A stretch of 49,628 nucleotides of DNA from Desulfobacterium sp. (GTDB lineage Bacteria; Desulfobacterota; Desulfobacteria; Desulfobacterales; Desulfobacteraceae). Below the pieces are notes generated by a model. That model saw only the letters and a program-made list of their open reading frames with translations, ran no database searches and was not told where the DNA came from. Below, piece by piece: positions 32,266 to 41,281 of the stretch. Numbering within the stretch: position 1 is the first letter of the stretch; the number at the start of each line of letters is the position of its first letter. A program made the translations under genes and the position numbers. The stretch covers positions 1 through 49,628 of the forward strand of contig JAEINR010000044.1 of the NCBI GenBank assembly GCA_016342325.1. Reading direction: 5' to 3'.

Positions 32266-34284
32266 TTGACCACCCGTCGTGCCCGCACACCGGACTCGGT
32301 GTCTAAAACCTTTAAAGTGGTGAGCCTGCTTCTGATAAAGGAGAGCCAGCTTAAGCCCCTTCTTACCAGCGTCTGCCAGGCCCTCAAGAACGCCCGGCTC
32401 TACAAGGATGTGAGCATGGGCGTCCTTAAAACGGATGATATTGATGCCCCCCCGGAAAGTTATACAGCTTCCGGCACCGGACAAGCGCCCCTGCCGGCAA
32501 AGGAATTCTTCTCAATGAAGCCTTCCCCCGGGTGCATCCAAGCCGTGACCGAGGGGATGACTCCCCTGGTGCTGACCAGGGATTCCCATCGTTGCACCGC
32601 CTGCCCCCTGTCCAAAGGATGTCACAGGTGGGCCGCCATCCTCATGCCCCTCAGCTTCAAGGGGACGCTCCGGGCCATCCTCTTTGTCACCATCCCCACC
32701 GAGGTGGTGTCCGTGAACACCGAGGTGGAATTCCTGGCCGAGATCGGTGAAAACATCGCAGCCGCCCTCCACAGGATCAGCCGGGAGAAGCTCCATCACA
32801 AGACCGCCGCGGCCCTTATAAAAAGGAGCCTTGAGCTCAACTACTTCCACAGCTTTTCCCGGATCATCGAACAACAAGAGCTCGACCTTGAAACCATCCT
32901 CCAAAAGGCCATCGACCTGATCCCGACCTCCATGCAGCACTCCGGCCTTGCCGGAGCAGAGCTGTTCCTTGCCCCCACGGACCGGCGGTTCCGGACCCCC
33001 AACTTCAGGGAGAGCTCCCCACGGCTCAAGAACCGAATCTCAGTGGACAAGGAGGATGTGGGCGTGCTCACCGTGTGCTATCGTCCGCAACCCGACACGC
33101 TTGCCCCCCTGGAATTCCTGAAGGAGGAAAGGGATCTTGTCCGCTCCATCTCCGTGAGAATGGGCAAGGTCATCGAACGCAAACAGGGCAGGATCGCCCT
33201 GGAGGAGAGCGAACAACGGTTCCGGGATCTCACCAACAACGCGGTCACCGGCATCGCCATCCTCCAGACCAAACGAATCGTCTTCCAGAACCCCGAATAC
33301 ACGAAGATCTTCGGTTCCCTGTCCGACGCCTCCACCCTGTTCTGCGATCCCAGGATCCATACCGATGACCTGGAAAAGACCCGGCAGTTCGACCAGGCCA
33401 TTTCCCGACACAATTTCACCACCCTTTCCGTGGACTTCAGGATCTGCGCCCGCTGCCCCCGGGACAAACGCGAGACCATCAAGTCGGTATTCTGCAGGGC
33501 GGCCATGACCGAATTCCAGGGAAAACCCGCCGTACTTCTCAATGTCATGGACATGACCAAGCCAAGGGAGCTTGAGCACCTCCTGAGAATCCAGGACAAG
33601 ATGACCTCCCTTGGCCGCATTGCCGCAGGCATTGCCCATGAGATCCGAAACCCCTTGTCCGGCATCAACATCTACCTGAAATCCCTTGAGAAATACAGTG
33701 CCCCACGGGAAAACGACACCGAGAAAAAGATCATCACCAAGATGCAGAGCGCCTCGGACCGCATCGAATCGGTGATCAAAAGGGTGATCGACTTTTCCAA
33801 ACCCGGGGACCTCAAGCCCACCCTGCTGGATATCAATGTGCCGGTGCAGAACGCCATCGACCTTGCCGCCGTGACCCTTCGAAAAAGCGGAGTGTGCCTG
33901 GAAACAAGCCTTAGTGACACCCTGCCCCGGTGCAACGCCGACAGCCACATGATCGAACAGGTGATGCTCAACCTCATGACCAACGCCTCGGAAGCCATGA
34001 AAGCCCTACCCCCTGACGCCAAAGCCATTACCGTCAAAACCGAGCCCGCGGACGGGACCGAACCCACGGACGGGGCGGCGGTCACCATCCGGGTGGAGGA
34101 TTCCGGCCCCGGGATTTCCGAGTTCCACAGGGAGCGGATCTTCGACCCCTTTTACACCACCAAGAACAGCTCCGGCATCGGCCTCAGCATCTGCCGGCGC
34201 ATCATCAACGACCACAAGGGAACATTAGAGGTCTACCAGAGCCGACTCGGGGGGGCAGGGTTCGTGATCCACATCCCGGTTTGA
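32266..34284 (+). CDS. Cytoplasmic sensor histidine kinase with cysteine motifs
   Basis: I choose the TTG at 32266 (672 aa) because AAGGAGG stands just ahead of it and the upstream frame overlaps the previous gene. There are no membrane helices. A GAF-like N-terminal region (about 15-175) contains HRCTACPLSKGCHRW, i.e. C-x2-C-x5-C. A second helical/GAF-like part follows, then a PAS domain (about 315-430) with CARCPRDKR and a nearby Cys. HisKA has the phosphoacceptor His458 (AHEIRNPL), and the HATPase domain has NLMTNASEA, DSGPGIS and GIGLSI. The paired Cys motifs could hold zinc or an Fe-S cluster, implying a redox or gas signal, which is inference. It is the expected partner of the upstream regulator. 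Confidence 0.9.
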   Translation: MTTRRARTPDSVSKTFKVVSLLLIKESQLKPLLTSVCQALKNARLYKDVSMGVLKTDDIDAPPESYTASGTGQAPLPAKEFFSMKPSPGCIQAVTEGMTPLVLTRDSHRCTACPLSKGCHRWAAILMPLSFKGTLRAILFVTIPTEVVSVNTEVEFLAEIGENIAAALHRISREKLHHKTAAALIKRSLELNYFHSFSRIIEQQELDLETILQKAIDLIPTSMQHSGLAGAELFLAPTDRRFRTPNFRESSPRLKNRISVDKEDVGVLTVCYRPQPDTLAPLEFLKEERDLVRSISVRMGKVIERKQGRIALEESEQRFRDLTNNAVTGIAILQTKRIVFQNPEYTKIFGSLSDASTLFCDPRIHTDDLEKTRQFDQAISRHNFTTLSVDFRICARCPRDKRETIKSVFCRAAMTEFQGKPAVLLNVMDMTKPRELEHLLRIQDKMTSLGRIAAGIAHEIRNPLSGINIYLKSLEKYSAPRENDTEKKIITKMQSASDRIESVIKRVIDFSKPGDLKPTLLDINVPVQNAIDLAAVTLRKSGVCLETSLSDTLPRCNADSHMIEQVMLNLMTNASEAMKALPPDAKAITVKTEPADGTEPTDGAAVTIRVEDSGPGISEFHRERIFDPFYTTKNSSGIGLSICRRIINDHKGTLEVYQSRLGGAGFVIHIPV

Positions 34285-34297
34285 TAATTTCGCAATT

Positions 34298-34330
34298 TCT
34301 CTAAACCCCCTTCTAAATTCTTCTAAACCC
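34298..34330. repeat. Clustered CTAAA direct repeats upstream of the sigma-54 promoter
   Basis: Three closely spaced CTAAA words (34301, 34313, 34323) lie about 100-120 bp upstream of the -24 box, two in the context TCTAAACCC. This is where enhancer sites for sigma-54 activators are usually found. Short and low in complexity, so only suggestive. Confidence 0.3.
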
Positions 34331-34391
34331 GCCTGAACACCCAGCCTCTCCCCCACGCACCCAAATTACAGTTTTCATATTATTTCAAACA

Positions 34392-34406
34392 GTTACACGT
34401 TATAAA
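34392..34406. promoter_or_regulatory. Dyad GTTACA-CGT-TATAAA
   Basis: This 6-3-6 near-palindrome differs from the dyad at 30775-30789 by one base in each arm. It lies only 17 bp upstream of the -24 box, closer than a normal enhancer, so it may be a repressor or accessory site. Confidence 0.25.
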
Positions 34407-34422
34407 CACACTTTTTCGCCCA

Positions 34423-34438
34423 TGGCATGCAAATTGCG
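34423..34438 (+). promoter_or_regulatory. Sigma-54 promoter for the HK–TauE–phosphohistidine operon
   Basis: TGGCAT-GCAAA-TTGCG carries the essential GG (34424-34425) and GC (34436-34437) with exactly 10 bases between them. It lies about 49 bases before the first gene of the operon and directly downstream of the gene pair for a sigma-54 activator and its kinase. Confidence 0.75.
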
Positions 34439-34486
34439 AAACAAGATTTCCGTAAACAACATTGAAACAAAGGAAACTTGACAGCC

Positions 34487-36259
34487 ATGGGAAAAACCCT
34501 ATTTGGAAAAAGAAAAAATACGCCAACCCATGCCACGGTGAACCCGGGCATTTCAGATAATCTACTGAAGACGAGAAACTACTTCAACCAGCTCAAGTTC
34601 CGCCTTGGCATCGGGGTTCTGGCCTGCTTCATCATTCCCCATGCATTGCTCTCCGCCTACTTCCATTTCCAGTTCACCGCTGCATTGAAAAAAACGGGCA
34701 AGCTCAACATCCAGGCATTGGCAAAGAGCCAGAGAAACACGGTGGACCTCTTCCTGCGGGAGCGGGAAATCAACCTTCGAAACCTCTTCTACACCCGGGA
34801 TTTCACCCCGGCCCCCCGGGAAGACAAGATGCTCTTCTATCTCCAGAACTTAAACCACCACAGCGACGCCTTTGTGGATGTGGGATTCCTCAACGGCCAG
34901 GGGATCCAGACCGGCTATGCCGGACCGTTTCCCAACCTCCTTGGTAAGAACTACAAAGACGAAGCGTGGTTCACCACCCTGGTTGCCCAGGAAAAGGATT
35001 ACGTGATCACCGACATCTATCTTGGCTTCAGGAACAAGCCCCACTTCACCATTGCCGTAAAGCAGACCATCAACGGCACGCTCTGCATCATGCGCGCCAC
35101 CATAGATCCGGACAAGTTCTACATGTTCCTGCGCTCCATCGGCAAGGGCAAGGAGGTGGAGACCACCCTGGTGAACGCCCGGGGCACCTATCAGCTGGTG
35201 GATCCTCTAAAGGCAAACCTTTTGGAAACCTCCCGGTACCTCCCCCCATTGGATATGAGTGCCGGCATCTACGAAGTACATGATAAAAACGGCACCATGC
35301 TCACGGCCCATGCCTGGCTCTCCGAGACCCCCTGGGCGCTTATCATCAGCCAGCCCCTCAATATCATCCATGCCCAGATGTACAAAACCCGGAACATGAT
35401 GATGGTCAACCTTGCCATCATCACCCTGTTTCTAGCCCTGGTGATCTGGATAACGGTCAGCCGCCTCATGAACCGGGCCCAACGCATCGCTGAACAGAGC
35501 CACCAGCTCCAAACCCAGCTGATCCACGCCTCAAAACTCGCCTCGGTGGGCGAGCTTGCCACCGGGGTCGCCCACGAGATCAACAACCCCCTTGCCATCA
35601 TCACCTCCACCACCGGGGTGGTTCGGGACATGCTCAACCCGGAATTCGATCTGGACCCACGACCCGAAGCGATCCTGGGGGAGCTTGACACCATCGAGTC
35701 CGCCGCCTTCAGGGCCAGCGGCATCACCCGCCAGCTCCTGGACTTTGGCCGGAAAAACGTGCCCCGGAAGGGCCGCCACGACATCAACGAGATTATTGAG
35801 GGCGTGATCATCGGGGTAAAGAAGCACCGCTTCAACCTTGCCGACATCGCGCTTGTGAAACACTACGCCCCCCATCTTCCCAAAATCCGGGTCGATGCCG
35901 ACCAGATCTCCCAGGTGTTCCTCAACCTTCTCAACAATGCCGAGGATGCCATCTTGGGAAGCGGCACCATCACCATCACCACAGGCCGTGACAAGGACCG
36001 GGTGATCACCATGATCCAGGACACGGGAGACGGCATGCCTCCAGACCAGCTCAAGGAAATCTTCACCCCCTTTTACACCACCAAGGAGGCGGGCAAGGGA
36101 ACAGGCCTGGGGCTCAGCATCTCCCTCGGCATCATCAACTCCATGGGCGGCACCATCGAGGTCCAGAGCCTGCCCGGCAGGGGCAGCCTCTTCACCATAT
36201 CCCTTCCGGCCGACACCCCGGACACCAACGACAACAATGATAAGGGAGGCAAAGGATGA
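34487..36259 (+). CDS. Membrane sensor histidine kinase with Cache domain
   Basis: From ATG 34487 the protein is 590 aa; a TTG at 34478 in frame is closer to the AAAGGA site and cannot be excluded. A TM helix at about residues 38-60 and another at about 305-325 bracket a periplasmic dCache-type domain. HisKA with phosphoacceptor His363 (VAHEINNPL) and an HATPase domain (NLLNNAEDA, DTGDGMP, GTGLGLSI) follow. There is no HAMP or PAS. The next gene, a lone receiver, overlaps by 4 bases, so they form a pair. As first gene behind the sigma-54 promoter it senses an extracellular ligand for the operon. Confidence 0.92.
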   Translation: MGKTLFGKRKNTPTHATVNPGISDNLLKTRNYFNQLKFRLGIGVLACFIIPHALLSAYFHFQFTAALKKTGKLNIQALAKSQRNTVDLFLREREINLRNLFYTRDFTPAPREDKMLFYLQNLNHHSDAFVDVGFLNGQGIQTGYAGPFPNLLGKNYKDEAWFTTLVAQEKDYVITDIYLGFRNKPHFTIAVKQTINGTLCIMRATIDPDKFYMFLRSIGKGKEVETTLVNARGTYQLVDPLKANLLETSRYLPPLDMSAGIYEVHDKNGTMLTAHAWLSETPWALIISQPLNIIHAQMYKTRNMMMVNLAIITLFLALVIWITVSRLMNRAQRIAEQSHQLQTQLIHASKLASVGELATGVAHEINNPLAIITSTTGVVRDMLNPEFDLDPRPEAILGELDTIESAAFRASGITRQLLDFGRKNVPRKGRHDINEIIEGVIIGVKKHRFNLADIALVKHYAPHLPKIRVDADQISQVFLNLLNNAEDAILGSGTITITTGRDKDRVITMIQDTGDGMPPDQLKEIFTPFYTTKEAGKGTGLGLSISLGIINSMGGTIEVQSLPGRGSLFTISLPADTPDTNDNNDKGGKG

Positions 36260-36666
36260 AGGTCCTGCTGGTGGACGACGAAGAACAGTTCCGAACAGCC
36301 GTTGCAAAGCAGCTTTCTGTCAGGGGCCACACGGTCCATGGGGCCGGCACAGGAGAAGCAGGGCTTGCCATGGCCAAAGCGATTTCCCCGGATGTGGTCC
36401 TCCTTGACATGCGCCTGCCCGGGATGAACGGCACCGCCACTTTAAAAGAGATGAAAAGGGTATCTCCCCTGACAGAGATAATCATGCTTACCGGACACGC
36501 CACGGTCAAGGCTGCCATGGAAGCGATCAACATGGGGGCTTTTGACTATATGACGAAACCCATGGGAATCAATGAGTTGATCTACAAGATGGAGGACGCC
36601 TATAAGAAAAAACGACTCGCCAAACAACAGATAAAGGTAGCCACAACACCCGTAAATAACCGATAA
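36256..36666 (+). CDS. Stand-alone receiver domain protein
   Basis: The 136-aa product is a CheY-like receiver with acidic residues DDEE near position 7, phosphoacceptor Asp51 (LLDMRLPG), conserved Thr in MLTGHA and Lys in MTKP. A basic tail of about 20 residues follows, with no DNA-binding or catalytic domain. It probably takes phosphate from the kinase it overlaps and acts by protein contact, possibly on the permease or phosphohistidine protein encoded downstream. It is similar in pattern to the receiver at 41274. Confidence 0.9.
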   Translation: MKVLLVDDEEQFRTAVAKQLSVRGHTVHGAGTGEAGLAMAKAISPDVVLLDMRLPGMNGTATLKEMKRVSPLTEIIMLTGHATVKAAMEAINMGAFDYMTKPMGINELIYKMEDAYKKKRLAKQQIKVATTPVNNR

Positions 36667-36680
36667 AAGGAGTAACAACA

Positions 36681-37955
36681 ATGAACTTTTTTAAACAATG
36701 GGGCCGGTTCATGATCCAGGGATCACGGCACTATGCCCAGTGGGAAATCAACAACGCAAACACCATCCTCAACAGCAGAAAACGGGTCGCGATCCTGGGA
36801 CTGCTCCTGATACCGGCCATCATCGGCGGGGTTGTGTTTGCCGACGACATCGGCACGGCCATGCCCGACCTCATCGGCGGCCACCACGCCTACAGCCCCT
36901 CCTATTACAGCCTGGGCATTTTTGTGGTCTCCATTTTTGTGGGACTGCTTGCAGGGCTCATCACCGGCTGCATCGGCGCTGGCGGCGGCTTCATCATCGC
37001 CCCGGCCCTGATGAGCGCCGGCATCAAGGGTATCCTTGCCGTGGGTACCGACCTGTTCCACATTTTTGCCAAGGCGATCATGGGCAGCGTCATCCATCGG
37101 AAGCTCGGCAACGTGAGCGTTCCCCTGGCCTTTGTCTTTGTGATCGGGGCCCTGTTGGGGGCCACGGGGGGGGGACTGTTGAACCGCTACCTCTACGAAC
37201 TCAACCCGGTGTTGAGCGACGCCTTTATCAGCAGCGTCTATGTGTTCATGCTGGGTTTCCTCGGCATCTACGCCCTCACCGATTTCCTGCACTCGATAAA
37301 TCCGGGCAAGGCATCAAGCGACAGCGGCAGCGACGCCCTGGGAAGCCTTCCCAGGAAACTCCAGGCCGTGACCCTGCCTCCCATGGTCAAGTTCGACTTT
37401 GACATCACCCCGGGCGGCAGAAGCATCTCCTGGCTCTTCCTGGTGCTGTCGGGCGGACTTGTGGGCCTTGCCGCAGGCATCATGGGGGTGGGCGGCGGCT
37501 TCCTCACCTTCCCCATCTTTGTCTATGTCATGGGCGTCTCCTCCATGACCACGGTGGGCACCGACATCTTCCAGATCATCTTCACGGCGGGCTATGCCTC
37601 CATCACCCAGTATGCCATCTACGGGTTCATCTTCTACACCCTGGCCATCGGCATGCTCCTCGGCTCCCTTGTGGGCATTCAGGTCGGCGCCATGGTGACC
37701 AAGGTGGTCAACGACACCACCATCAGGGGGTTCTACGCCATCGCCATCCTCTCGGGCTTTGTAAACCGACTCTTTGCCCTGCCGGTAAAGCTTGCCGACA
37801 TGGAGATCATCTCCCTTTCCCATAAAACAGGGATGATCCTCAACACCATCGGCACCTGGGCCTTCTTCCTGGTGATCGGATTCTTCGGGGTCTGGGTATT
37901 TTCAGTCTTTTTCATGAACATCAAAACCCTCAGGGGTGAGGAGGTGCGCCCATGA
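36681..37955 (+). CDS. TauE/SafE family anion permease
   Basis: The 424-aa integral membrane protein has two homologous halves. Each carries a glycine-rich signature (GCIGAGGGFIIAP near residue 95, GIMGVGGGFLTFP near residue 265) followed by GTDLFHIF or GTDIFQII. That is the internal duplication of the TauE/SafE (DUF81) family, members of which move sulfite, sulfoacetate or related organosulfur anions. A soluble loop of ~50 residues separates the halves. The exact substrate, and the direction of movement, are not visible; sulfate or sulfite is plausible in a sulfate reducer. AAAGGAG precedes the start, and the next gene overlaps by 4 bases. Confidence 0.88.
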   Translation: MNFFKQWGRFMIQGSRHYAQWEINNANTILNSRKRVAILGLLLIPAIIGGVVFADDIGTAMPDLIGGHHAYSPSYYSLGIFVVSIFVGLLAGLITGCIGAGGGFIIAPALMSAGIKGILAVGTDLFHIFAKAIMGSVIHRKLGNVSVPLAFVFVIGALLGATGGGLLNRYLYELNPVLSDAFISSVYVFMLGFLGIYALTDFLHSINPGKASSDSGSDALGSLPRKLQAVTLPPMVKFDFDITPGGRSISWLFLVLSGGLVGLAAGIMGVGGGFLTFPIFVYVMGVSSMTTVGTDIFQIIFTAGYASITQYAIYGFIFYTLAIGMLLGSLVGIQVGAMVTKVVNDTTIRGFYAIAILSGFVNRLFALPVKLADMEIISLSHKTGMILNTIGTWAFFLVIGFFGVWVFSVFFMNIKTLRGEEVRP

Positions 37956-38638
37956 TCGCAAAAAAGAAAGAATTCTACACGGGCGCGTTCATGCTGCTGG
38001 CATTTGCAGCCGTTCTTGTATTTATCTTCTCCCCCATCTACCATGGCAAAAACGGCCTCTGCTTCCTGGACAACATGTTCAACGCCATGTCCAAGGGATC
38101 GGCCTACTACATTCCCGTGGTAAAGACCGAGGCGGCCCGGCTTAACGGCAAGACCGTGGCACTCACCCTTAAGATGGACACGGTCGCCCTGGTAAAAACC
38201 GCAAGCCTGGTGCTGGGCCAGGCCAATGCCCGGGTCACCCCCTCGGGAAAGTCCCTCATGGTTACGGCGGACCTGGGCCAGGTCCTGGACGCCTGTTTAA
38301 AGGATGCGGATGCCATGTACCACAACAATGGCACAGCCATCCGGCAGAAGTACCAGACCGACGAACGGATGATCCTGTTCAACTGGTATCAATTGCTGAA
38401 AAACATGGAAAAGGGGCTGACAAAACAGAAGCTGTTCAAGGAAGCCAAGATCGTTGCCCAGGTGAACCACAAGGCCGTGGAGACTGCCTACAACTACTAC
38501 AAGGTCGAGGCGAAATCGGTCAAGGCCAGCGCCGCCATGCTCGGGTTTGCCCTGGCGTTCTATGTCCTCTACACCCTTTGGTACGGATTCGGCATCATGT
38601 TCGTGTTCGAAGGCCTTGGCATGCAGATAGAACACTAA
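37952..38638 (+). CDS. Two-TM membrane protein of unknown function
   Basis: The 228-aa protein has helices at about residues 10-30 and 195-220 with about 160 residues between them, probably on the periplasmic side. The loop is helical (KQKLFKEAKIVAQVNHKAVE) and has no recognised motif. It overlaps the permease by 4 bases and precedes the phosphohistidine protein by 18 bases. Tight coupling suggests a subunit or partner of the permease. No family recognised. Confidence 0.75.
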   Translation: MIAKKKEFYTGAFMLLAFAAVLVFIFSPIYHGKNGLCFLDNMFNAMSKGSAYYIPVVKTEAARLNGKTVALTLKMDTVALVKTASLVLGQANARVTPSGKSLMVTADLGQVLDACLKDADAMYHNNGTAIRQKYQTDERMILFNWYQLLKNMEKGLTKQKLFKEAKIVAQVNHKAVETAYNYYKVEAKSVKASAAMLGFALAFYVLYTLWYGFGIMFVFEGLGMQIEH

Positions 38639-38656
38639 AGATAAAGGCAGCTTGAA

Positions 38657-41281
38657 ATGATGAACCTGATACCGAAAACACTGGCCCGGCTTTTTAACAA
38701 AGGCCCGAAACCCGACCCATCCAATGCAGAGGAGCTGCGCCTAAATTTCAAATCCAGGTACCATCATTTCAAGCTGCTCCTGAACGCCAACAACCGCTGC
38801 CTGGAGGAGATGGCCGAAATGGAGCAGGCCCTCAAGGGAGACAAAACCTTTGGCATGAGCTTTGTCAGAACCTGCTGCACGGCCATATCCGTGAACGTTC
38901 TCACCATGATCAACAACATGGAGCACCTGTCCCCTGGCAAATACCCGGACCTTGGCCCCCGGTTCGACGCCATCCGCCGGGAGCTTGACCGCCTGCTCCA
39001 CCCCAAAGCCCGGGTCCAGGAGGAAAGACTCGTCATCCCCTTTGACAAGATCAACCAGGAGATGGCCAATGTGGTGGGGGGCAAGATGGCAAAACTTGGG
39101 GAGATCAAAAACCAGCTGGAGATCAACGTGCCCCAGGGCTTTGTCATCACAGCCACAGCCTATGAACGCTTTATCCACCTCAACGACCTCCAGGACGAAA
39201 TCGACACCATCACCCAGGCCTCCGGGGCCGATGATCTCAAAAAGCTCGACATCATCAGCGCCCAGATCCAGCAGAAGATCATCACCGCATCCATGCTGGA
39301 CGGGCTTGAAACCGCAGTAAACGAAAACTGGAACCTGCTTGAACAGAACGTCAACCGCCCCCTACAGCTTGCCATCCGCAGCAGCGCCCTTTGCGAGGAC
39401 AGCCTGGATAGCTCGTTTGCCGGTCAGTACCGAAGCGAGCTCAACGTGGACCAGGAAAACTTTGCCCAGGTTTACAAGGAGGTGGTGGCCAGCAAGTACA
39501 GTGTCCAGGCCATGACCTACCGCCTCAACAAGGGCTTCAGGGACGAGGATATCGCCATGTGCATCGGATGCATGGAGATGATCGATGCCGTGGCAGGCGG
39601 GGTGATTTACACCCGCAATCCTGTGAACGCCGACGACGACTCGGTCTTCATCAACTCAGCCTGGGGCCTTCCAAAGCTTGTGGTGGACGGCAGCGACGCC
39701 TTTGACCTCCTGGCAGTCTCCCGGAACCAGCCCTTTACGATCACACAAAGGGACATCGGCGAAAAAACCATCCGCTACCGCTGCTCCCAGGGCGACGGTA
39801 TCGAGAAAGTGCCGGTGCCGGAGGCCCATCGCACAACCCCCTCCATAGACGACCCCACCGCCCTTACGCTTGCCCGGATCTCCCTGGCCATAGAAGAGTA
39901 CTACACCATCCCCCAGGACATCGAATGGGCCCTTTCCCTGGAGGGCAGACTCTACATCCTCCAGTGCCGTCCCCTGCAGCAAAAGAAGAGAACCATGCCT
40001 GCCCCGGATCTCCCCGGCCTGGCCCCCCCCCTGCTCTCAGGGGGCATCACGGCAAGTCCGGGAACCGCCACGGGTCCTGTCTACCGGGCGATCCGGGATG
40101 CGGACATCCTCTGGTTCCCGGAGAATGCCATCCTCCTGGTGGACCAGGCAAGGCCCAGGTGGGCCCCGCTACTCAACAGGGCCGCGGGCATCATCTCCGA
40201 ACACGGCGGGTTTGCCGGCCACCTTGCCAATGTGGCAAGGGAGTTCTCGGTGCCCGCCATCATGAATATCCAGGGCGCCCTGGAAACCCTTGAACCGGGC
40301 GATGTCATCACCATGGATGCGGACACCTGCTCGGTTTATAAAGGGGAACAGCCCGCCATCCTGGCCAAGGAACAACCTCCCCGGCCCAGCCCCATGAAAC
40401 AGAGCACCGTGTTCAAGCTCCTGGAACAGGCCTGTGATCTGATCGTGCCCCTGAACCTCATGGATCCCGACGCCACCGAGTTCCGGCCGGGTGCCTGCAA
40501 AACCTTCCACGACATCACCCGGTTCATCCACGAGCGGTCGGTCCACGCGATGTTCAACTTCGGCACCAACAACAACTTCCCGGAACATTCCAGCAAGCAG
40601 CTCCACTACCATGTGCCCCTGAACTGGTGGATCCTCAACCTGGACGACGGGTTCAGCGCCACAGTGACCGGCCCCTATGTCCGCCTCAACACCATCGCAT
40701 CCCACCCCATGCTCGCCTTTTGGGAGGGGTTCATCCTCGTTCCCTGGGACGGCCCCCCGCCAGTGGACGGCCGGGGACTGATGTCGGTGATGTTCCGATC
40801 CACCATGAACCCCTCCCTGGTGCCCGGTGTCCGGTCCAAGTACGCGGACAAGAACTACTTCATGATCTCCAGGCACTACTGCAGCCTCAACTCCCGGCTG
40901 GGCTACCACTTTTCCACCATGGAAGCCCTGGTGAGCGGCCGGGCCTCGGAAGACTACATCAACTTCCAGTTCAAGGGAGGGGCCGCAGACTACGACCGCA
41001 GGATCAAACGGGTCCTTTTCATCAAGGAGATCCTGGAAACCTACGATTTCACGGTCACGGTCAGGGAAGACACCCTCACGGCCCGCATGGAAGGCCAGGG
41101 AACCGAGGTACTCAAAACCCGCCTCATGATACTCGGCTACTTAAGCCTCCACACCCGGCAGATCGACATGATCATGTCCAACAGCCGCCGTGTGCGCTTT
41201 TACAGGGAAAAGATTGGCAACGATATTGACGAAAGAATCATAAAACCACACTTCAACAAAGAGGAGGAACACCATGGATAA
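38657..41281 (+). CDS. ATP-grasp plus phosphohistidine-domain protein (PEP synthase-like, lacking PEP-binding barrel)
   Basis: The 874-aa protein has a helical N-terminal segment of ~130 residues. A PPDK/PEP-synthase N-terminal ATP-binding domain follows (VGGKMAKLGEI at ~140, LAIRSSALCEDS at ~240, ending at LQCRPLQ ~445). Then comes a swivelling phosphohistidine domain (~465-560) with His522 in EHGGFAGHLANVAREFSVPA. The usual C-terminal PEP/pyruvate TIM barrel is missing; instead ~300 residues with conserved-looking text (FRPGACKTFHDITRFIHE, LHYHVPLNWW) follow. It should therefore autophosphorylate from ATP and pass phosphate to something other than pyruvate. Flanking receivers make a signalling role attractive. 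The domain calls are firm, the acceptor unknown. Confidence 0.8.
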   Translation: MMNLIPKTLARLFNKGPKPDPSNAEELRLNFKSRYHHFKLLLNANNRCLEEMAEMEQALKGDKTFGMSFVRTCCTAISVNVLTMINNMEHLSPGKYPDLGPRFDAIRRELDRLLHPKARVQEERLVIPFDKINQEMANVVGGKMAKLGEIKNQLEINVPQGFVITATAYERFIHLNDLQDEIDTITQASGADDLKKLDIISAQIQQKIITASMLDGLETAVNENWNLLEQNVNRPLQLAIRSSALCEDSLDSSFAGQYRSELNVDQENFAQVYKEVVASKYSVQAMTYRLNKGFRDEDIAMCIGCMEMIDAVAGGVIYTRNPVNADDDSVFINSAWGLPKLVVDGSDAFDLLAVSRNQPFTITQRDIGEKTIRYRCSQGDGIEKVPVPEAHRTTPSIDDPTALTLARISLAIEEYYTIPQDIEWALSLEGRLYILQCRPLQQKKRTMPAPDLPGLAPPLLSGGITASPGTATGPVYRAIRDADILWFPENAILLVDQARPRWAPLLNRAAGIISEHGGFAGHLANVAREFSVPAIMNIQGALETLEPGDVITMDADTCSVYKGEQPAILAKEQPPRPSPMKQSTVFKLLEQACDLIVPLNLMDPDATEFRPGACKTFHDITRFIHERSVHAMFNFGTNNNFPEHSSKQLHYHVPLNWWILNLDDGFSATVTGPYVRLNTIASHPMLAFWEGFILVPWDGPPPVDGRGLMSVMFRSTMNPSLVPGVRSKYADKNYFMISRHYCSLNSRLGYHFSTMEALVSGRASEDYINFQFKGGAADYDRRIKRVLFIKEILETYDFTVTVREDTLTARMEGQGTEVLKTRLMILGYLSLHTRQIDMIMSNSRRVRFYREKIGNDIDERIIKPHFNKEEEHHG

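Noticed and set aside
33040-33948. 302-aa minus-strand open frame within the cytoplasmic histidine kinase
   Set aside because: It is the complement of a well-supported PAS/HisKA coding region and has no motif of its own.
36723-37823. Long open frames opposite the TauE/SafE permease
   Set aside because: Extremely His/Asp/Gly-biased translations are a typical artefact of the antisense of GC-rich membrane-protein genes.
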